DNA from: Sporosarcina sp. P13
GTDB lineage: Bacteria > Bacillota > Bacilli > Bacillales_A > Planococcaceae
NCBI RefSeq assembly: GCF_002743055.1
Contig: NZ_PDYM01000022.1
Location: 1 to 50,888, forward strand
Reading direction: 5' to 3'
DNA length: 50,888 bases
Positions within the stretch are counted from its first letter, which is position 1. Every line of letters starts with the position of its first letter. Made by a program: the position numbers and the translations under genes. The notes below the pieces were generated by a model, which worked only from the letters and a program-made list of their open reading frames with translations, did no database searches and was not told where the DNA came from. Of the stretch, positions 18,070 through 26,158 are shown in pieces.

Positions 18070-18219
18070 GATGGGAGAATTGCTCTAACATGCATACAAG
18101 CTGGCCAGAACAATGCATTGTGCTTCACTAGTTTAATTTAAAGATTGTATCGGGATGCCAGAATTACAAGACTTTATGAACGAACATCGGAAATCGCAAG
18201 AGGTATGGGAACATTTTAA
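18070..18219 (+). pseudogene. Vestige of another acyl-CoA dehydrogenase (3' end)
   Basis: Frames read DGRIALTCIQAGQNNAL, then, after a gap and frame change, YRDARITRLYERTSEIARG before TAA at 18217-18219. These correspond to the DGGRIGIAAQAxGIAQ and YRDARITxIYEGTSEIQR blocks of acyl-CoA dehydrogenases. The catalytic-Glu context is altered (YERTSE) and the rest of the gene is gone. It is a second, independent acyl-CoA dehydrogenase relic in the island. Confidence 0.8.
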
Positions 18220-18241
18220 CTAATAGAAAGTAGGTAAATTA

Positions 18242-19420
18242 ATGGGAAATCCTGTGATCGTATCAGCTGTTAGGTCTGCTATTGCAAAGCAAGGGGGGGC
18301 GCTTGCATCCATTCCTTACTATAAGTATGGTGCTGAAGTGCTTAAAGAGGCTATTAGAAGGATTGATCTGGAACCACAAGAAATTGATGATGTGATACTA
18401 GGAAACTGTCTGAGTGGCGGAGGTAATGCCGCACGAAGAACGTTATTGGAAGCAGAGTTTCCTGTAGCTGTACCTGGTTTGACGATAGACCGACAATGTG
18501 GATCATCAATAAATAGCGTGGCTCTTGCTGCGGATTTAGTACGGGCGGGTCGTGGAACGATATTTTTAGCGGGTGGTGTGGAAAGTATGTCCCGTTCTCC
18601 TTATTTACTTATGCCCGCCGAACGTCCGTATGACCGTAAACCTCCAAGTTTCGTAAATAGATCGCTTTCCTCTGATGAAATTGGGGATCCGCCAATGGGG
18701 ATCACGGCAGAAAACCTAGCAGAGAAATTCAAAATCACTCGAGAAGAACAAGATGACTATGCAGCGGAAAGCCAACGAAGAATGGGGCATGCTATAGAAA
18801 ATGGATATTTTGATGAACAGATTGTCCCGTTGGAAGTAACTTCAGGAAAAGAGACATGGTCATTTTCTCGTGATGAACATCCGCGTCCCGGTACAACAAA
18901 AGAACAGCTTGGCAAATTAAGGCCCGTTTTTAAACATAATGGTTCAGTGACAGCTGGAAATTCTTCGGGCGTTAATGATGGGGCATCCGGACTGATTGTT
19001 ATGTCTGAAACAGAGGCGGGAAAGCGTGGTTTAGAAGTAATGGCGCATGTTGTCGACTCGCAAGTTGCCGGTGTTGATCCGAATATTATGGGGATTGGTC
19101 CTGTACCCGCAGTAAAAGCTTTATTAGAACGTAATCATTTGACAATAGATGACATTGATTTTGTGGAATTAAATGAAGCATTTGCAGTACAAGTGCTTGC
19201 CTGTAATCTGGAACTGAATATTCCACGTGAAAAGTTAAATGTGAATGGCGGGGCAATTGCACACGGTCATCCAATTGCCGCAACGGGTGGAATGCTTGTG
19301 ACAAAAGCAGTATACGAAATGAAAAGAACAGGTGCTAAACGTGCAATCGTATCAGCTTGTATTGGTGGAGGACAAGGGATAGCGTTACTACTAGAAAAAG
19401 ATAATGGGGTGGGTAAATGA
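18242..19420 (+). CDS. Thiolase (acetyl-CoA acyltransferase)
   Basis: 392 residues, the usual thiolase length. The nucleophile Cys86 (DRQCGSS), His343 (IAHGHPIAATGG) and Cys373 (SACIGGGQG) are all present. It would cleave 3-oxoacyl-CoA to acetyl-CoA and a shortened acyl-CoA, or run in reverse. The start ATG 18242 has only a weak AAGTAGG site. Its stop overlaps the start of the next crotonase (ATGA), so both are co-translated. Confidence 0.94.
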   Translation: MGNPVIVSAVRSAIAKQGGALASIPYYKYGAEVLKEAIRRIDLEPQEIDDVILGNCLSGGGNAARRTLLEAEFPVAVPGLTIDRQCGSSINSVALAADLVRAGRGTIFLAGGVESMSRSPYLLMPAERPYDRKPPSFVNRSLSSDEIGDPPMGITAENLAEKFKITREEQDDYAAESQRRMGHAIENGYFDEQIVPLEVTSGKETWSFSRDEHPRPGTTKEQLGKLRPVFKHNGSVTAGNSSGVNDGASGLIVMSETEAGKRGLEVMAHVVDSQVAGVDPNIMGIGPVPAVKALLERNHLTIDDIDFVELNEAFAVQVLACNLELNIPREKLNVNGGAIAHGHPIAATGGMLVTKAVYEMKRTGAKRAIVSACIGGGQGIALLLEKDNGVGK

Positions 19421-20199
19421 GAACGTATAAAAGTATTTTAGTAGAAAAAAATGACCAACTGGCTTATATCATTATTAACTTACCAGAACAGCGTAATCCA
19501 TTAAGTAAAGATACTCTAAAGGAAATGAAAGATGCATTAGAAGAGTTAAAGCATGATGAAGAGACGAAATGTATTATTTTTACTGGTCAAGGAGATAAAT
19601 CATTTGCAGCAGGTGCGGATATCAGTCAGCTAAAAGATCGTGTGCCGTTGGACGTGTTATTACCAGGTAGTATGCAAGAAACGTATGACTATATCGAAGC
19701 TTACGATAAACCGACAATTGCGATGATTAACGGATTTGCACTAGGTGGTGGGTGTGAATTAGCTATGGCATGTGATATCAGAATTGCATCGGATAATGCT
19801 AAGTTTGGATTACCGGAATTAAATCTAGGGATCATTCCAGGTGCAGGTGGAACTCAACGGATGGCACGTTTAATTGGTAAAGGAAAAGCGATTGAACTCA
19901 TCTTAACGGGAAAAATTATATCGGCAATTGAAGCTGAAAAAATTGGGTTAGTCTCAGAAGTTGTGCCGCTCGAACAGTTAAGAGGAGCTGTTGAAAAAAC
20001 GGCTGGGCAAATTTTATCTAAAGGTCCGTTAGCAGTTAAACTTGCTAAAATGGTCATTCACACTGGATTTGATACGGATATAAAAACTGGCCAAATAGTA
20101 GAAAAGTTGGCACAGGCAATCTTGTTTTCAACTGAAGATAAAAATGAGGGGACAAGTGCATTTTTAGAAAAGCGATCAGCAGAGTTTATATCTAAATGA
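19417..20199 (+). CDS. Enoyl-CoA hydratase
   Basis: 260 residues, a canonical crotonase: AAGADISQL oxyanion hole and both catalytic glutamates, Glu114 (GGGCELA) and Glu134 (FGLPELNLG). It hydrates trans-2-enoyl-CoA to 3-hydroxyacyl-CoA. It begins inside the thiolase stop codon (ATGA), marking the same transcript, and closes the main block of beta-oxidation genes; a terminator lies at 20386-20425. A close paralogue is found at 26159-26941. Confidence 0.94.
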   Translation: MRTYKSILVEKNDQLAYIIINLPEQRNPLSKDTLKEMKDALEELKHDEETKCIIFTGQGDKSFAAGADISQLKDRVPLDVLLPGSMQETYDYIEAYDKPTIAMINGFALGGGCELAMACDIRIASDNAKFGLPELNLGIIPGAGGTQRMARLIGKGKAIELILTGKIISAIEAEKIGLVSEVVPLEQLRGAVEKTAGQILSKGPLAVKLAKMVIHTGFDTDIKTGQIVEKLAQAILFSTEDKNEGTSAFLEKRSAEFISK

Positions 20200-20385
20200 C
20201 CTAATAATTCGCGAATTTCCACTTGTTAAAATGAACGTTCGACAGTTGATTTCAGCGGGGGGAATGATGTCAACAAACAGTATGCAAATTAGAAACAATT
20301 CAAGATCGTAAGCGAACTAGCTTAGCACAAGATTTATTTTATATTCCCTGCTTAAGTGTCACATATATACCTCCCATAAGACAAT
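20200..20385 (+). other. Vestigial coding stretch before the terminator
   Basis: A strong GGGGGGAATG context at 20257-20266 leads into a broken frame; reading on in another frame gives LETIQDRKRTSLAQDLFYIP before TAA near 20387. It looks like the start of a former next gene of the operon, lost by frameshift and deletion. Family not recognised. Confidence 0.4.
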
Positions 20386-20425
20386 AAAAAATGGATTAGG
20401 CATCTTTCATGCCCGATCCATTTTT
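20386..20425 (+). terminator. Rho-independent terminator
   Basis: AAAAATGGAT (20387-20396) pairs with ATCCATTTTT (20416-20425), with an inner GGCAT/ATGCC stem and a short loop. It would end transcription of the beta-oxidation block. Confidence 0.85.
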
Positions 20426-20860
20426 CATTTTCAACACCAGCCTATATTATGACTGAATTTTACCAGATGGATGGGATGCAAGTACGCCTTGGTATTGTTC
20501 CGGTATTGTTTTTGACTAGCTTTCAATTGCCGGTGTAACTATTTCCCATTTCATCTCACTCGTAGGCTTCCTTCGTTTCGCCAAGCGACTGCTTCAGAAC
20601 TTGGGACTCTGTTTAAGAGCCGTCACACTCAATCAGCTACCATTATTCTCCTGAATATGATTTACTAACTGTATAACCATTATTTTCAACTCTCCTTTAC
20701 TGGTTGCGTGCGTTTGAGAAGTTCTATGATTGGTACTTCTTATATACACTGAAAACAATGGTTTCTTGTGTTTTCTTCTCTCTATTAACATACTACGTAC
20801 GGGATTTAACTAGTTCAGGCAAGATCGAGGGCAGTCATGTTGCATAAGTATCGATAACAT
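20426..20860. other. Gap without recognisable gene
   Basis: No frame with a ribosome site or family motif was found on either strand. The composition is slightly less AT-rich than its surroundings and could be old coding DNA. Confidence 0.4.
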
Positions 20861-21679
20861 GTGATTGAATTGTATTTTATTAAAGGAGGTATTTGTATAA
20901 AACTTTCGAGGAAGAGTCTATTACCTGTATTTTTTGCCATTTTATTTTTCGCAGGAATTATTCTAGTATCATTAAAGTCGTTTGTTTGGGGTCTATTGCC
21001 ACTAGTATTATTACTTTTGTTCTTTATGTTAACTACTAAATATCGTTCAACCATTTCTTTGTTTATATTCTTCTTGATTGGTTTATTCCTGTTTCAAATG
21101 ACAACCCTTTTTATCAATGACTGGGATATTTCCGCGGAATCAAGGATCTTACTAAACAGAAGTTTACTTTTGTTTATACTTGGCGGAACAATAATTTCAC
21201 TCATGTTATCTAAGCAGAGTATATATTTCTTCACCAAACGACCAGATTGGCAACAACGCATAAAGATGCCATTTCATACAATTAAATTATCAACTTTTTT
21301 ACTTATTGGGCTATTTGGTTCTAGTACAATATTTGTATCCGTACTTACACCTGAAAAAATAAGTTATTTAAAATCAATTGTAATTTTTGCTATATTGTTC
21401 GCCATCCTAAACGCCACGCTCGAGGAACTAATTTGGAGAGGTACTATGTTATCGAGTTTAAAAAGAAATGTTTCCACATGTTACGCAGTTTTAATAACTA
21501 GTATTGGATTTGGGTTACTTCACATATCCATTGGAATTCCTGTAATCATAAGCTTACTTTTTTCATTTGGTGGATTTTTCTATGCGATGGTAGTATTAAA
21601 GTCTAAGAGTATATACCCATCCATACTTTTCCATATCATTATCAACCTTGGGATGGTTTTCAATGGTTGGATAGTATGA
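20861..21679 (+). CDS. CPBP (CAAX/Abi) family intramembrane metalloprotease
   Basis: About 272 residues with seven to eight membrane helices. The three CPBP motifs are present: EELIWR (residues 188-193), GLLHIS with His221 and LFHIIIN with His258 and Asn262, so a zinc-type intramembrane protease is expected; relatives process prenylated peptides, bacteriocins or take part in immunity. The start is uncertain: GGAGG at 20885-20889 is followed at a proper distance only by ATA (20897), with ATA AAA CTT looking like a mutated ATG AAA CTT; the in-frame GTG at 20861 lacks a ribosome site. No bacteriocin gene lies next to it. Confidence 0.82.
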   Translation: MIELYFIKGGICIKLSRKSLLPVFFAILFFAGIILVSLKSFVWGLLPLVLLLLFFMLTTKYRSTISLFIFFLIGLFLFQMTTLFINDWDISAESRILLNRSLLLFILGGTIISLMLSKQSIYFFTKRPDWQQRIKMPFHTIKLSTFLLIGLFGSSTIFVSVLTPEKISYLKSIVIFAILFAILNATLEELIWRGTMLSSLKRNVSTCYAVLITSIGFGLLHISIGIPVIISLLFSFGGFFYAMVVLKSKSIYPSILFHIIINLGMVFNGWIV

Positions 21680-21777
21680 ACTTCAAAAAAGGTAGATAAA
21701 ACTTGTAACTAATGATTGTAGTCAAGGGGTAAGAATTATAGAGAATTTGGGTTACGGCGGTGTAGGAGCGGGATTAA

Positions 21778-21816
21778 TTTATTTCTTAGGAAATAACGTC
21801 TTGAAACCTAGTTTTT
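21778..21816 (+). repeat. 39-bp sequence repeated exactly at 47803-47841
   Basis: It is the end of a short frame (LGYGGVGAGLIYFLGNNVLK, stop at about 21818) that looks like the tail of a lost gene. The same 39 bases occur 26 kb away; both copies are followed within a few bases by a type A palindromic element. Confidence 0.8.
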
Positions 21817-21820
21817 GATA

Positions 21821-21845
21821 AAAGGTACTAGGACCCGAAACAATT
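21821..21845. repeat. Type A palindromic element, left half (A1)
   Basis: AAAGGTACTAGGACCCGAAA plus CAATT matches the left arm of the type A element; the right arm is missing. Confidence 0.75.
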
Positions 21846-21957
21846 ACTCTCTATAAACATTATAACACCATCTACTTCTTATTTACAGACTACTTTTACA
21901 CCAACCCATATCTTATACTGTTATAAGCAAGTCAAAGAATATAAGGAGTGTATTTAT

Positions 21958-22374
21958 ATGAATGACAACAAAAGTATTTTAGATCCTGGTCCGTTCTTTC
22001 ATGGTACTAAAGCAAAACTGAAAATTGGTGACATGCTTGAACCTTTGCATTTATCTAATTATCAAGATAAAAAATCTAATTATATATATTTCACTGCAAC
22101 ATTAGAAGCTGCTAAATGGGGTGCTGAATTAGCAAAGTCTACGGAAAAAGAGAGGATTTATATCGTTGAACCATCAGGTGATTTTGAAAATGATCCGAAC
22201 GTAACTGACAAAAAGTTTCCCGGAAATCCAACACGTTCTTATAGGTCAAAATCTCCTTTGAAAATAGTAGCTGAATTAAGTACGTGGGAAAGACATTCTG
22301 ATGAAGAGATAAATCATATGCTTTCATTTTTAAAAAAGTTAAGTGAACAAGGGGAAAATGTGATATACGATTAA
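21958..22374 (+). CDS. arr: Rifamycin ADP-ribosyltransferase (Arr family)
   Basis: 138 residues, the length of Arr enzymes, which inactivate rifampin by transferring ADP-ribose from NAD to the ansa-chain hydroxyl. The signature FFHGTKAKLKIGD with His15, SNYIYFTATLEAAKWG with Tyr44, and DPNVTDKKFPGNPTRSYR with Asp84 match the catalytic His-Tyr-Asp set of characterised Arr proteins. A clear ribosome site (AAGGAG) precedes ATG 21958. It stands alone, flanked on the left by repeat fragments and on the right by the DUF2975 modules. Such genes are often chromosomal in environmental Bacillales. Confidence 0.93.
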   Translation: MNDNKSILDPGPFFHGTKAKLKIGDMLEPLHLSNYQDKKSNYIYFTATLEAAKWGAELAKSTEKERIYIVEPSGDFENDPNVTDKKFPGNPTRSYRSKSPLKIVAELSTWERHSDEEINHMLSFLKKLSEQGENVIYD

Positions 22375-22540
22375 CTTTCTTATTATCAAAACTGTTGCAA
22401 AAGGACAGATAAAAAAGATGCCAGGTATCTATCACTATTCCCAAAGTGAGAGTGTTTAATGGATTCAGCGCCATTGCGTCTATGTCGCAAACGGGCATTT
22501 ATGTTGAACTGGTGATAATTTAAATAGCCAAAGGTTTTGG

Positions 22541-22575
22541 AGCATTTCTTAAACATTAGGAATGCTTTTATTTTT
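22541..22575 (+). terminator. Terminator at the left edge of DUF2975 module 1
   Basis: AGCATTTC (22541-22548) pairs with GGAATGCT (22559-22566), followed by a T-rich run. The same structure precedes module 2 at 23620. Confidence 0.65.
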
Positions 22576-22632
22576 GTCTAAATAAAATAATAGCAATTCT
22601 AAAAATAAATTAATATTCCAAATGGATATATA

Positions 22633-22651
22633 TTTATTGTTAAACAATAAA
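22633..22651. promoter_or_regulatory. 19-bp palindromic operator, module 1
   Basis: TTTATTGTTAAACAATAAA is a perfect palindrome 49 bases before the DUF2975 start. A 19-bp palindrome with the same outer half-sites (TTTATTG-N5-CAATAAA) lies at the same distance before the second DUF2975 gene, so it is the probable site of the small HTH regulator encoded in the module. Confidence 0.7.
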
Positions 22652-22700
22652 TTATGTAGTAAGATTATCGTGACGATAAATTAAGAGAGGGGATTTCTTT

Positions 22701-23177
22701 ATGAAGAAAGGAACAACAATCTTTTTAAAGATAGCTGTTTTCCTTATTGCGGTTACGGTTCTTGCATTGTGTATATTTTGGTTGCCTTGGTTAGCAAATA
22801 ATACGGCAGAAATGTATCCAGAGTTTGATTATTTGCAGTATCCAGTTTTGATTAGCCTGTATATAACGGTAATACCGTTTTACCTTGCTCTATTTCAGGC
22901 TTTAAAAATTTTAAATTACATTGAAAATAACAATGCTTTCTCAGAACGATCAGTAAATGTTTTAAAGTATATAAAGTACTGTGCAATTACGATAAGTATA
23001 GTATATGTGATAGGGAATATCTTTCTTATAACACAAAATGCTTTACACCCAGGAATAGCGATTATTGGATTTATAATTATTTTTACTTCTGTAGTTATTG
23101 CGGTCTTCACTGCGGTTCTTCAGAAATTATTAAAAAATGCTTTAGATATAAAGTTAGAAAATGATTTAACGGTCTGA
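22701..23177 (+). CDS. DUF2975 family membrane protein
   Basis: 158 residues with four predicted membrane helices (about 8-30, 45-68, 91-113 and 119-143) and short charged loops, including the NNAFSERSVNVLKYIKYC loop typical of DUF2975 (YoaS-like) proteins. Function unknown; these proteins are nearly always paired with a small Xre-type regulator, and one follows here after ten bases. A GAGAGGGG site precedes ATG 22701. The gene is part of a module that is duplicated at 23.6-24.3 kb. Confidence 0.88.
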   Translation: MKKGTTIFLKIAVFLIAVTVLALCIFWLPWLANNTAEMYPEFDYLQYPVLISLYITVIPFYLALFQALKILNYIENNNAFSERSVNVLKYIKYCAITISIVYVIGNIFLITQNALHPGIAIIGFIIIFTSVVIAVFTAVLQKLLKNALDIKLENDLTV

Positions 23178-23187
23178 GGTGAAAGTA

Positions 23188-23403
23188 ATGGCAATTATAA
23201 TCAATATTGATGTCATGTTAGCGAAAAGAAAAATGAGTGTAACAGAACTAACTGAAAGAGTTGGAATCACAATGGCTAATATTTCTATCTTGAAGAATGG
23301 AAAGGCAAAAGCGATTCGCTTATCAACTTTAGACGCTATTTGTAAGGCTTTGGACTGTCAACCTGGCGATATTCTTGAATATCAAAGTGATAATGATATT
23401 TAA
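23188..23403 (+). CDS. Small Xre/Cro-type HTH regulator (YozG-like)
   Basis: 71 residues that are little more than one helix-turn-helix domain: INIDVMLAKRKMSVTELTER, then the recognition part VGITMANISILKNGKAKAIR and the closing ICKALDCQPGDILEY, the HTH_26 pattern. ATG 23188 follows GAGG at 23176-23179; the GTG at 23179 overlaps that site. It is co-transcribed with the DUF2975 gene and probably represses the module through the palindromes at 22633 and 23714. A type A palindromic element begins two bases after its stop. Confidence 0.9.
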   Translation: MAIIINIDVMLAKRKMSVTELTERVGITMANISILKNGKAKAIRLSTLDAICKALDCQPGDILEYQSDNDI

Positions 23404-23404
23404 A

Positions 23405-23458
23405 AAAGGTACCAGGTCCCGAAACAATTTAGAATTGTTTTGAGATCTAGTACCTTTA
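23405..23458. repeat. Type A palindromic element (A2)
   Basis: Complete copy: AAAGGTACCAGGTCCC left arm, CAATT/GAATTG-like inner stem and a slightly diverged right arm ending in TACCTTTA. It directly follows the stop of the HTH gene and could act as its terminator. Confidence 0.85.
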
Positions 23459-23619
23459 AGGGCATGCCTATCTACCACGCAATATACCTTTTTCCCGTTT
23501 TCGTTCTTTCAATTAGGGTGATAGAAGTCATTTATGCTTATTAAGCAAACGGATTCTTTTGTTCTTCAAATAACCTCTCCTAAAAAATTATTTATAGTAT
23601 GAATAGTTTATATTTATAG

Positions 23620-23656
23620 AGCATTTCTATGTAATCAGGAATGCTTTTTGGCTTTT
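23620..23656 (+). terminator. Terminator at the left edge of DUF2975 module 2
   Basis: AGCATTTC (23620-23627) and GGAATGCT (23638-23645) form a stem followed by T-rich sequence, the counterpart of the one at 22541. Confidence 0.65.
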
Positions 23657-23713
23657 TCTAAAATGAAAAGAATAATTTTTTAACAAGTAAAATATAATGG
23701 GTAACGACATATA

Positions 23714-23732
23714 TTTATTGATATTCAATAAA
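23714..23732. promoter_or_regulatory. 19-bp palindromic operator, module 2
   Basis: TTTATTGATATTCAATAAA, a palindrome of 8-bp arms around TAT, 51 bases before the second DUF2975 start. The outer TTTATTG and CAATAAA are identical to those of module 1 although the centres differ, which suggests selection on the half-sites. Confidence 0.7.
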
Positions 23733-23783
23733 TTAGGTGTTAAAGTAATGTTTGCATTAAATAAGTTGAGTGAGGTGTCTTTT

Positions 23784-24275
23784 ATGAAACTAGGAACAAC
23801 ACTATTTTTAAAAATTGCTGTCATTTTAATTGGAATTCCAGTTCTTGCTTTGTGCATATTTTTGTTGCCTCAGTTAGCGAGTGAAGCAAAAGAAGCTGCG
23901 GAAAGAGGTTGGGATTTTGCTAATGTGATATACGGAATTTTAATGGTCATGTATATTTCGGTGATCCCATTTTACTTCGCTTTGTATCAAACTTTTAAGC
24001 TATTAAGCTATATTGACAAGAACCAGGCTTTCTCAGAGTTATCTGTAAGAACGCTAAAGAAAATTAAATACTGTGCTGTCACAATCAGCGGCTTGTATGT
24101 GGTAGCCCTTCCACTCGTCTTTATCATAGCGGAGATAGACGACGCCCCAGGTCTGGTAATAGTCGGAATGATTCCTATATTTTCTTCCATTGTGATTGCT
24201 GTCTTTGCGGCTGTTCTTCAAAGACTTTTACAAGAAGCGATTACCATAAAGTCAGAACATGATTTAACGGTCTGA
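23784..24275 (+). CDS. DUF2975 family membrane protein, second copy
   Basis: 163 residues, four membrane helices, clearly a paralogue of the protein at 22701-23177: both start with MK-GTT-FLKIAV, share LALCIF, VIPFY-AL, a QAFSELSV loop and the same EHDLTV/ENDLTV tail. The frame extends upstream to an ATG at 23697, but GTGAGGTGTC before ATG 23784 and the alignment with the first copy fix the start. No HTH gene follows: the expected position is taken by type A element A3, so this copy would depend on the regulator of module 1. Confidence 0.88.
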   Translation: MKLGTTLFLKIAVILIGIPVLALCIFLLPQLASEAKEAAERGWDFANVIYGILMVMYISVIPFYFALYQTFKLLSYIDKNQAFSELSVRTLKKIKYCAVTISGLYVVALPLVFIIAEIDDAPGLVIVGMIPIFSSIVIAVFAAVLQRLLQEAITIKSEHDLTV

Positions 24276-24278
24276 AAA

Positions 24279-24333
24279 ATAGGTACCAAGTCTCCAAACA
24301 GTTCAGAAATTTCCTGGGATCTGGTATCTTTAA
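24279..24333. repeat. Type A palindromic element, diverged (A3)
   Basis: Reads AGGTACCAAGTCTCCAAACA on the left and GGGATCTGGTATCTTTAA on the right, beginning only a few bases after the stop of the second DUF2975 gene. More mutated than other copies. Confidence 0.75.
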
Positions 24334-24458
24334 TTAGGTTAAAGAAAGCTTAATGTGTTTATGCTAAATATAGTGTAGAATATCGTTTACTTTACGTTTC
24401 ACCATCTAGCCATTTTGTTTAGTGAATATTGAAAACTTAAGAATGAGGGGTACGCTTT

Positions 24459-24911
24459 ATGAAGATCCGAAGCATAGATCATGTGGGTATAATCGTCAAT
24501 AATCTTCCCGTCGTGCAAGCTTTCTTTCTTGACTTAGGTCTTGAAAAGATAGGTGTAGAAAAAGTGGAAGGCGAATGGATGGTACGGATGAAAGAGCTTC
24601 ATGACGTTAAAGAGGAAGTTGTAACGTTGGAAATTGCAATGTTGCAAGCGGTGGATGGTGAAGCGAATATAGAACTAGTAAAATTTCACACAGCATCAGA
24701 TAAAAATGACATAAAGTATCCTTTGTCAAATACGCTAGGTATCCGGCATATTGCTTTTGCTGTTGAAGATATTGACGCCATTGTTACCAAATTAAAAAAG
24801 AAAGGCGCAGAACTTATGGGTGAGATACAAACATTTGAAAACGCGTATAAATTATGCTTCGTACGTGGCCCAGAAGGAATCATTTTGGAGCTGGCTGAGA
24901 ACATCAAATGA
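24459..24911 (+). CDS. VOC superfamily protein (methylmalonyl-CoA epimerase/glyoxalase-like)
   Basis: 150 residues made of two beta-alpha-beta-beta-beta repeats. Probable metal ligands are His8 (IDHVGIIV), Glu72 (NIELVKF), His97 (IRHIAFAV) and Glu144 (IILELAE), the arrangement of methylmalonyl-CoA epimerases and glyoxalase I-like proteins. The GIRHIAFAVEDIDA segment is close to epimerases. No methylmalonyl-CoA mutase genes lie nearby, so an epimerase role is a guess. GAGGGG precedes ATG 24459. Confidence 0.85.
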   Translation: MKIRSIDHVGIIVNNLPVVQAFFLDLGLEKIGVEKVEGEWMVRMKELHDVKEEVVTLEIAMLQAVDGEANIELVKFHTASDKNDIKYPLSNTLGIRHIAFAVEDIDAIVTKLKKKGAELMGEIQTFENAYKLCFVRGPEGIILELAENIK

Positions 24912-25406
24912 AAATTGAGGTAGAATTTGAATTGACTTCAATCTCCGAGTGGGTAAGAAAGCTTTTATACACAACTTTATTGCATTGAACTTCAATCATA
25001 TTGGCAGTATCCATTTAAAAGAAACTTTAATGTTAAGCGAACGGGCACGTTAGTTTAAGAAGAGATCATCACTCGATGGTCTTTTTTTGCACAAAAAAAA
25101 CGTACTATCGCATGGTTTTAGTGACATATGGTGTAAGAATAGAAACGAAAGGATAAGGAACACCTTTAGCATACTAAGTTGCTATATTTACCATTCGTAA
25201 CGGGAAGGATTACATAACAACTATGTAACCTATTTAATACTCAACCGTTTAACATCGTAATGAGATAAAACTAATCAATTAGACCCTTTCTTCGAAAGTT
25301 AAATTCATCTCCCACTACAAATTATAGACTTGGTTGAATAGTAAAAACCTCGAACTAGAAGGTGTGAATTGTTGATTAGTATAAAATTTGCATTGGAGGT
25401 GTAGTA
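24912..25406. other. Gap with one terminator and no gene
   Basis: Apart from the hairpin at 25063-25088 I see no coding or structured sequence on either strand. The last part carries the ribosome site of the small membrane protein gene at 25407. Confidence 0.5.
25063..25088 (+). terminator. Rho-independent terminator
   Basis: AGATCATC (25063-25070) and GATGGTCT (25075-25082) form a stem with a four-base loop and one G-T pair, followed by a run of Ts. It lies about 150 bases after the VOC gene. Confidence 0.75.
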
Positions 25407-25619
25407 ATGGGATTTTTTATAGCTAGCATTGGACTTATAGCAATAATTATAGGGGCGATTGGATTTATTGTTTTACTGATTTTGAAAAAGCCTAAGAAAG
25501 TGGCCGCAATAGTAGTCATCATAGGTGTTTTATTGTATTTGATCGGCGCGGTGATTACTCCTCCCGATGAACTTGGGAAATCAGAAACGCTAGAGACAAC
25601 AGTAACTACACTGAGATAA
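25407..25619 (+). CDS. Small membrane protein, unknown function
   Basis: 70 residues with two hydrophobic helices (about 4-26 and 31-50) joined by the positively charged loop KKPKKV, then a polar tail. A strong TTGGAGG site precedes ATG 25407, so it is probably expressed. No family recognised. A type A half-element overlaps its stop codon region. Confidence 0.7.
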   Translation: MGFFIASIGLIAIIIGAIGFIVLLILKKPKKVAAIVVIIGVLLYLIGAVITPPDELGKSETLETTVTTLR

Positions 25620-25644
25620 TTGTCTTGGGACCTGGTACTTTTAA
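25618..25644. repeat. Type A palindromic element, right half (A4)
   Basis: AATTGTCTTGGGACCTGGTA followed by CTTTTAA is the right arm of type A; the left arm would lie inside the preceding gene and is absent. The stop codon TAA at 25617-25619 is part of the junction. Confidence 0.75.
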
Positions 25645-25843
25645 TTATTACGAGTCTTAGAAAGAAATATCAACATTTTTTCTCTAGTAAAATAAATGAG
25701 TAACAAATTTATTCGCAAAATCTATTAAAGTTAATATACAGTTAACTATATTCAAACTATTCGGAATAATATTGACAAATATTTTTTTGTAAGTAAAATG
25801 AGAGTTAGTAAAGATGTTCTTGTAATTAAATGCTGGTAAAGAG

Positions 25844-26026
25844 TCTCCTAAAAGAGCAACACATAAGATACCGAAAAAATAAGCGTTTATTTAGAATGAA
25901 GAACGAGTAACTTATGCACGAATGGATGAAAAGGTAACGCATCTAGCAGATTGGTTATCATCTTAAGGAATAGAAAAGATCGATAAAGTAGGCTTTTTCT
26001 TAGAGAATGGCGTTACTTTTGTGTAA
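25844..26026 (+). pseudogene. Vestige of an acyl-CoA synthetase (N-terminal part)
   Basis: With three in-frame stops this stretch reads ERVTYARMDEKVTHLADWLS, stop, GIEKIDKVGFFLENGVTFV, which matches the N-terminal block of AMP-forming acyl-CoA synthetases (ERVTYAELDERVNRLANWLL, GIKKGDKVGFLLENG). Nothing of the rest of the enzyme remains. It precedes the second enoyl-CoA hydratase gene, as a ligase would in such an operon. Confidence 0.8.
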
Positions 26027-26158
26027 GTCGAAAATAAACATAACTTTAAAAGAATCTAATTAAGGATCATGCGTAATTTTCAAGAAAATTACCGGATGAA
26101 ACTCTTTAATTGTAGATTTTGAATTTCACTACTCCTTAAAAATATGATGAGGTGATAA

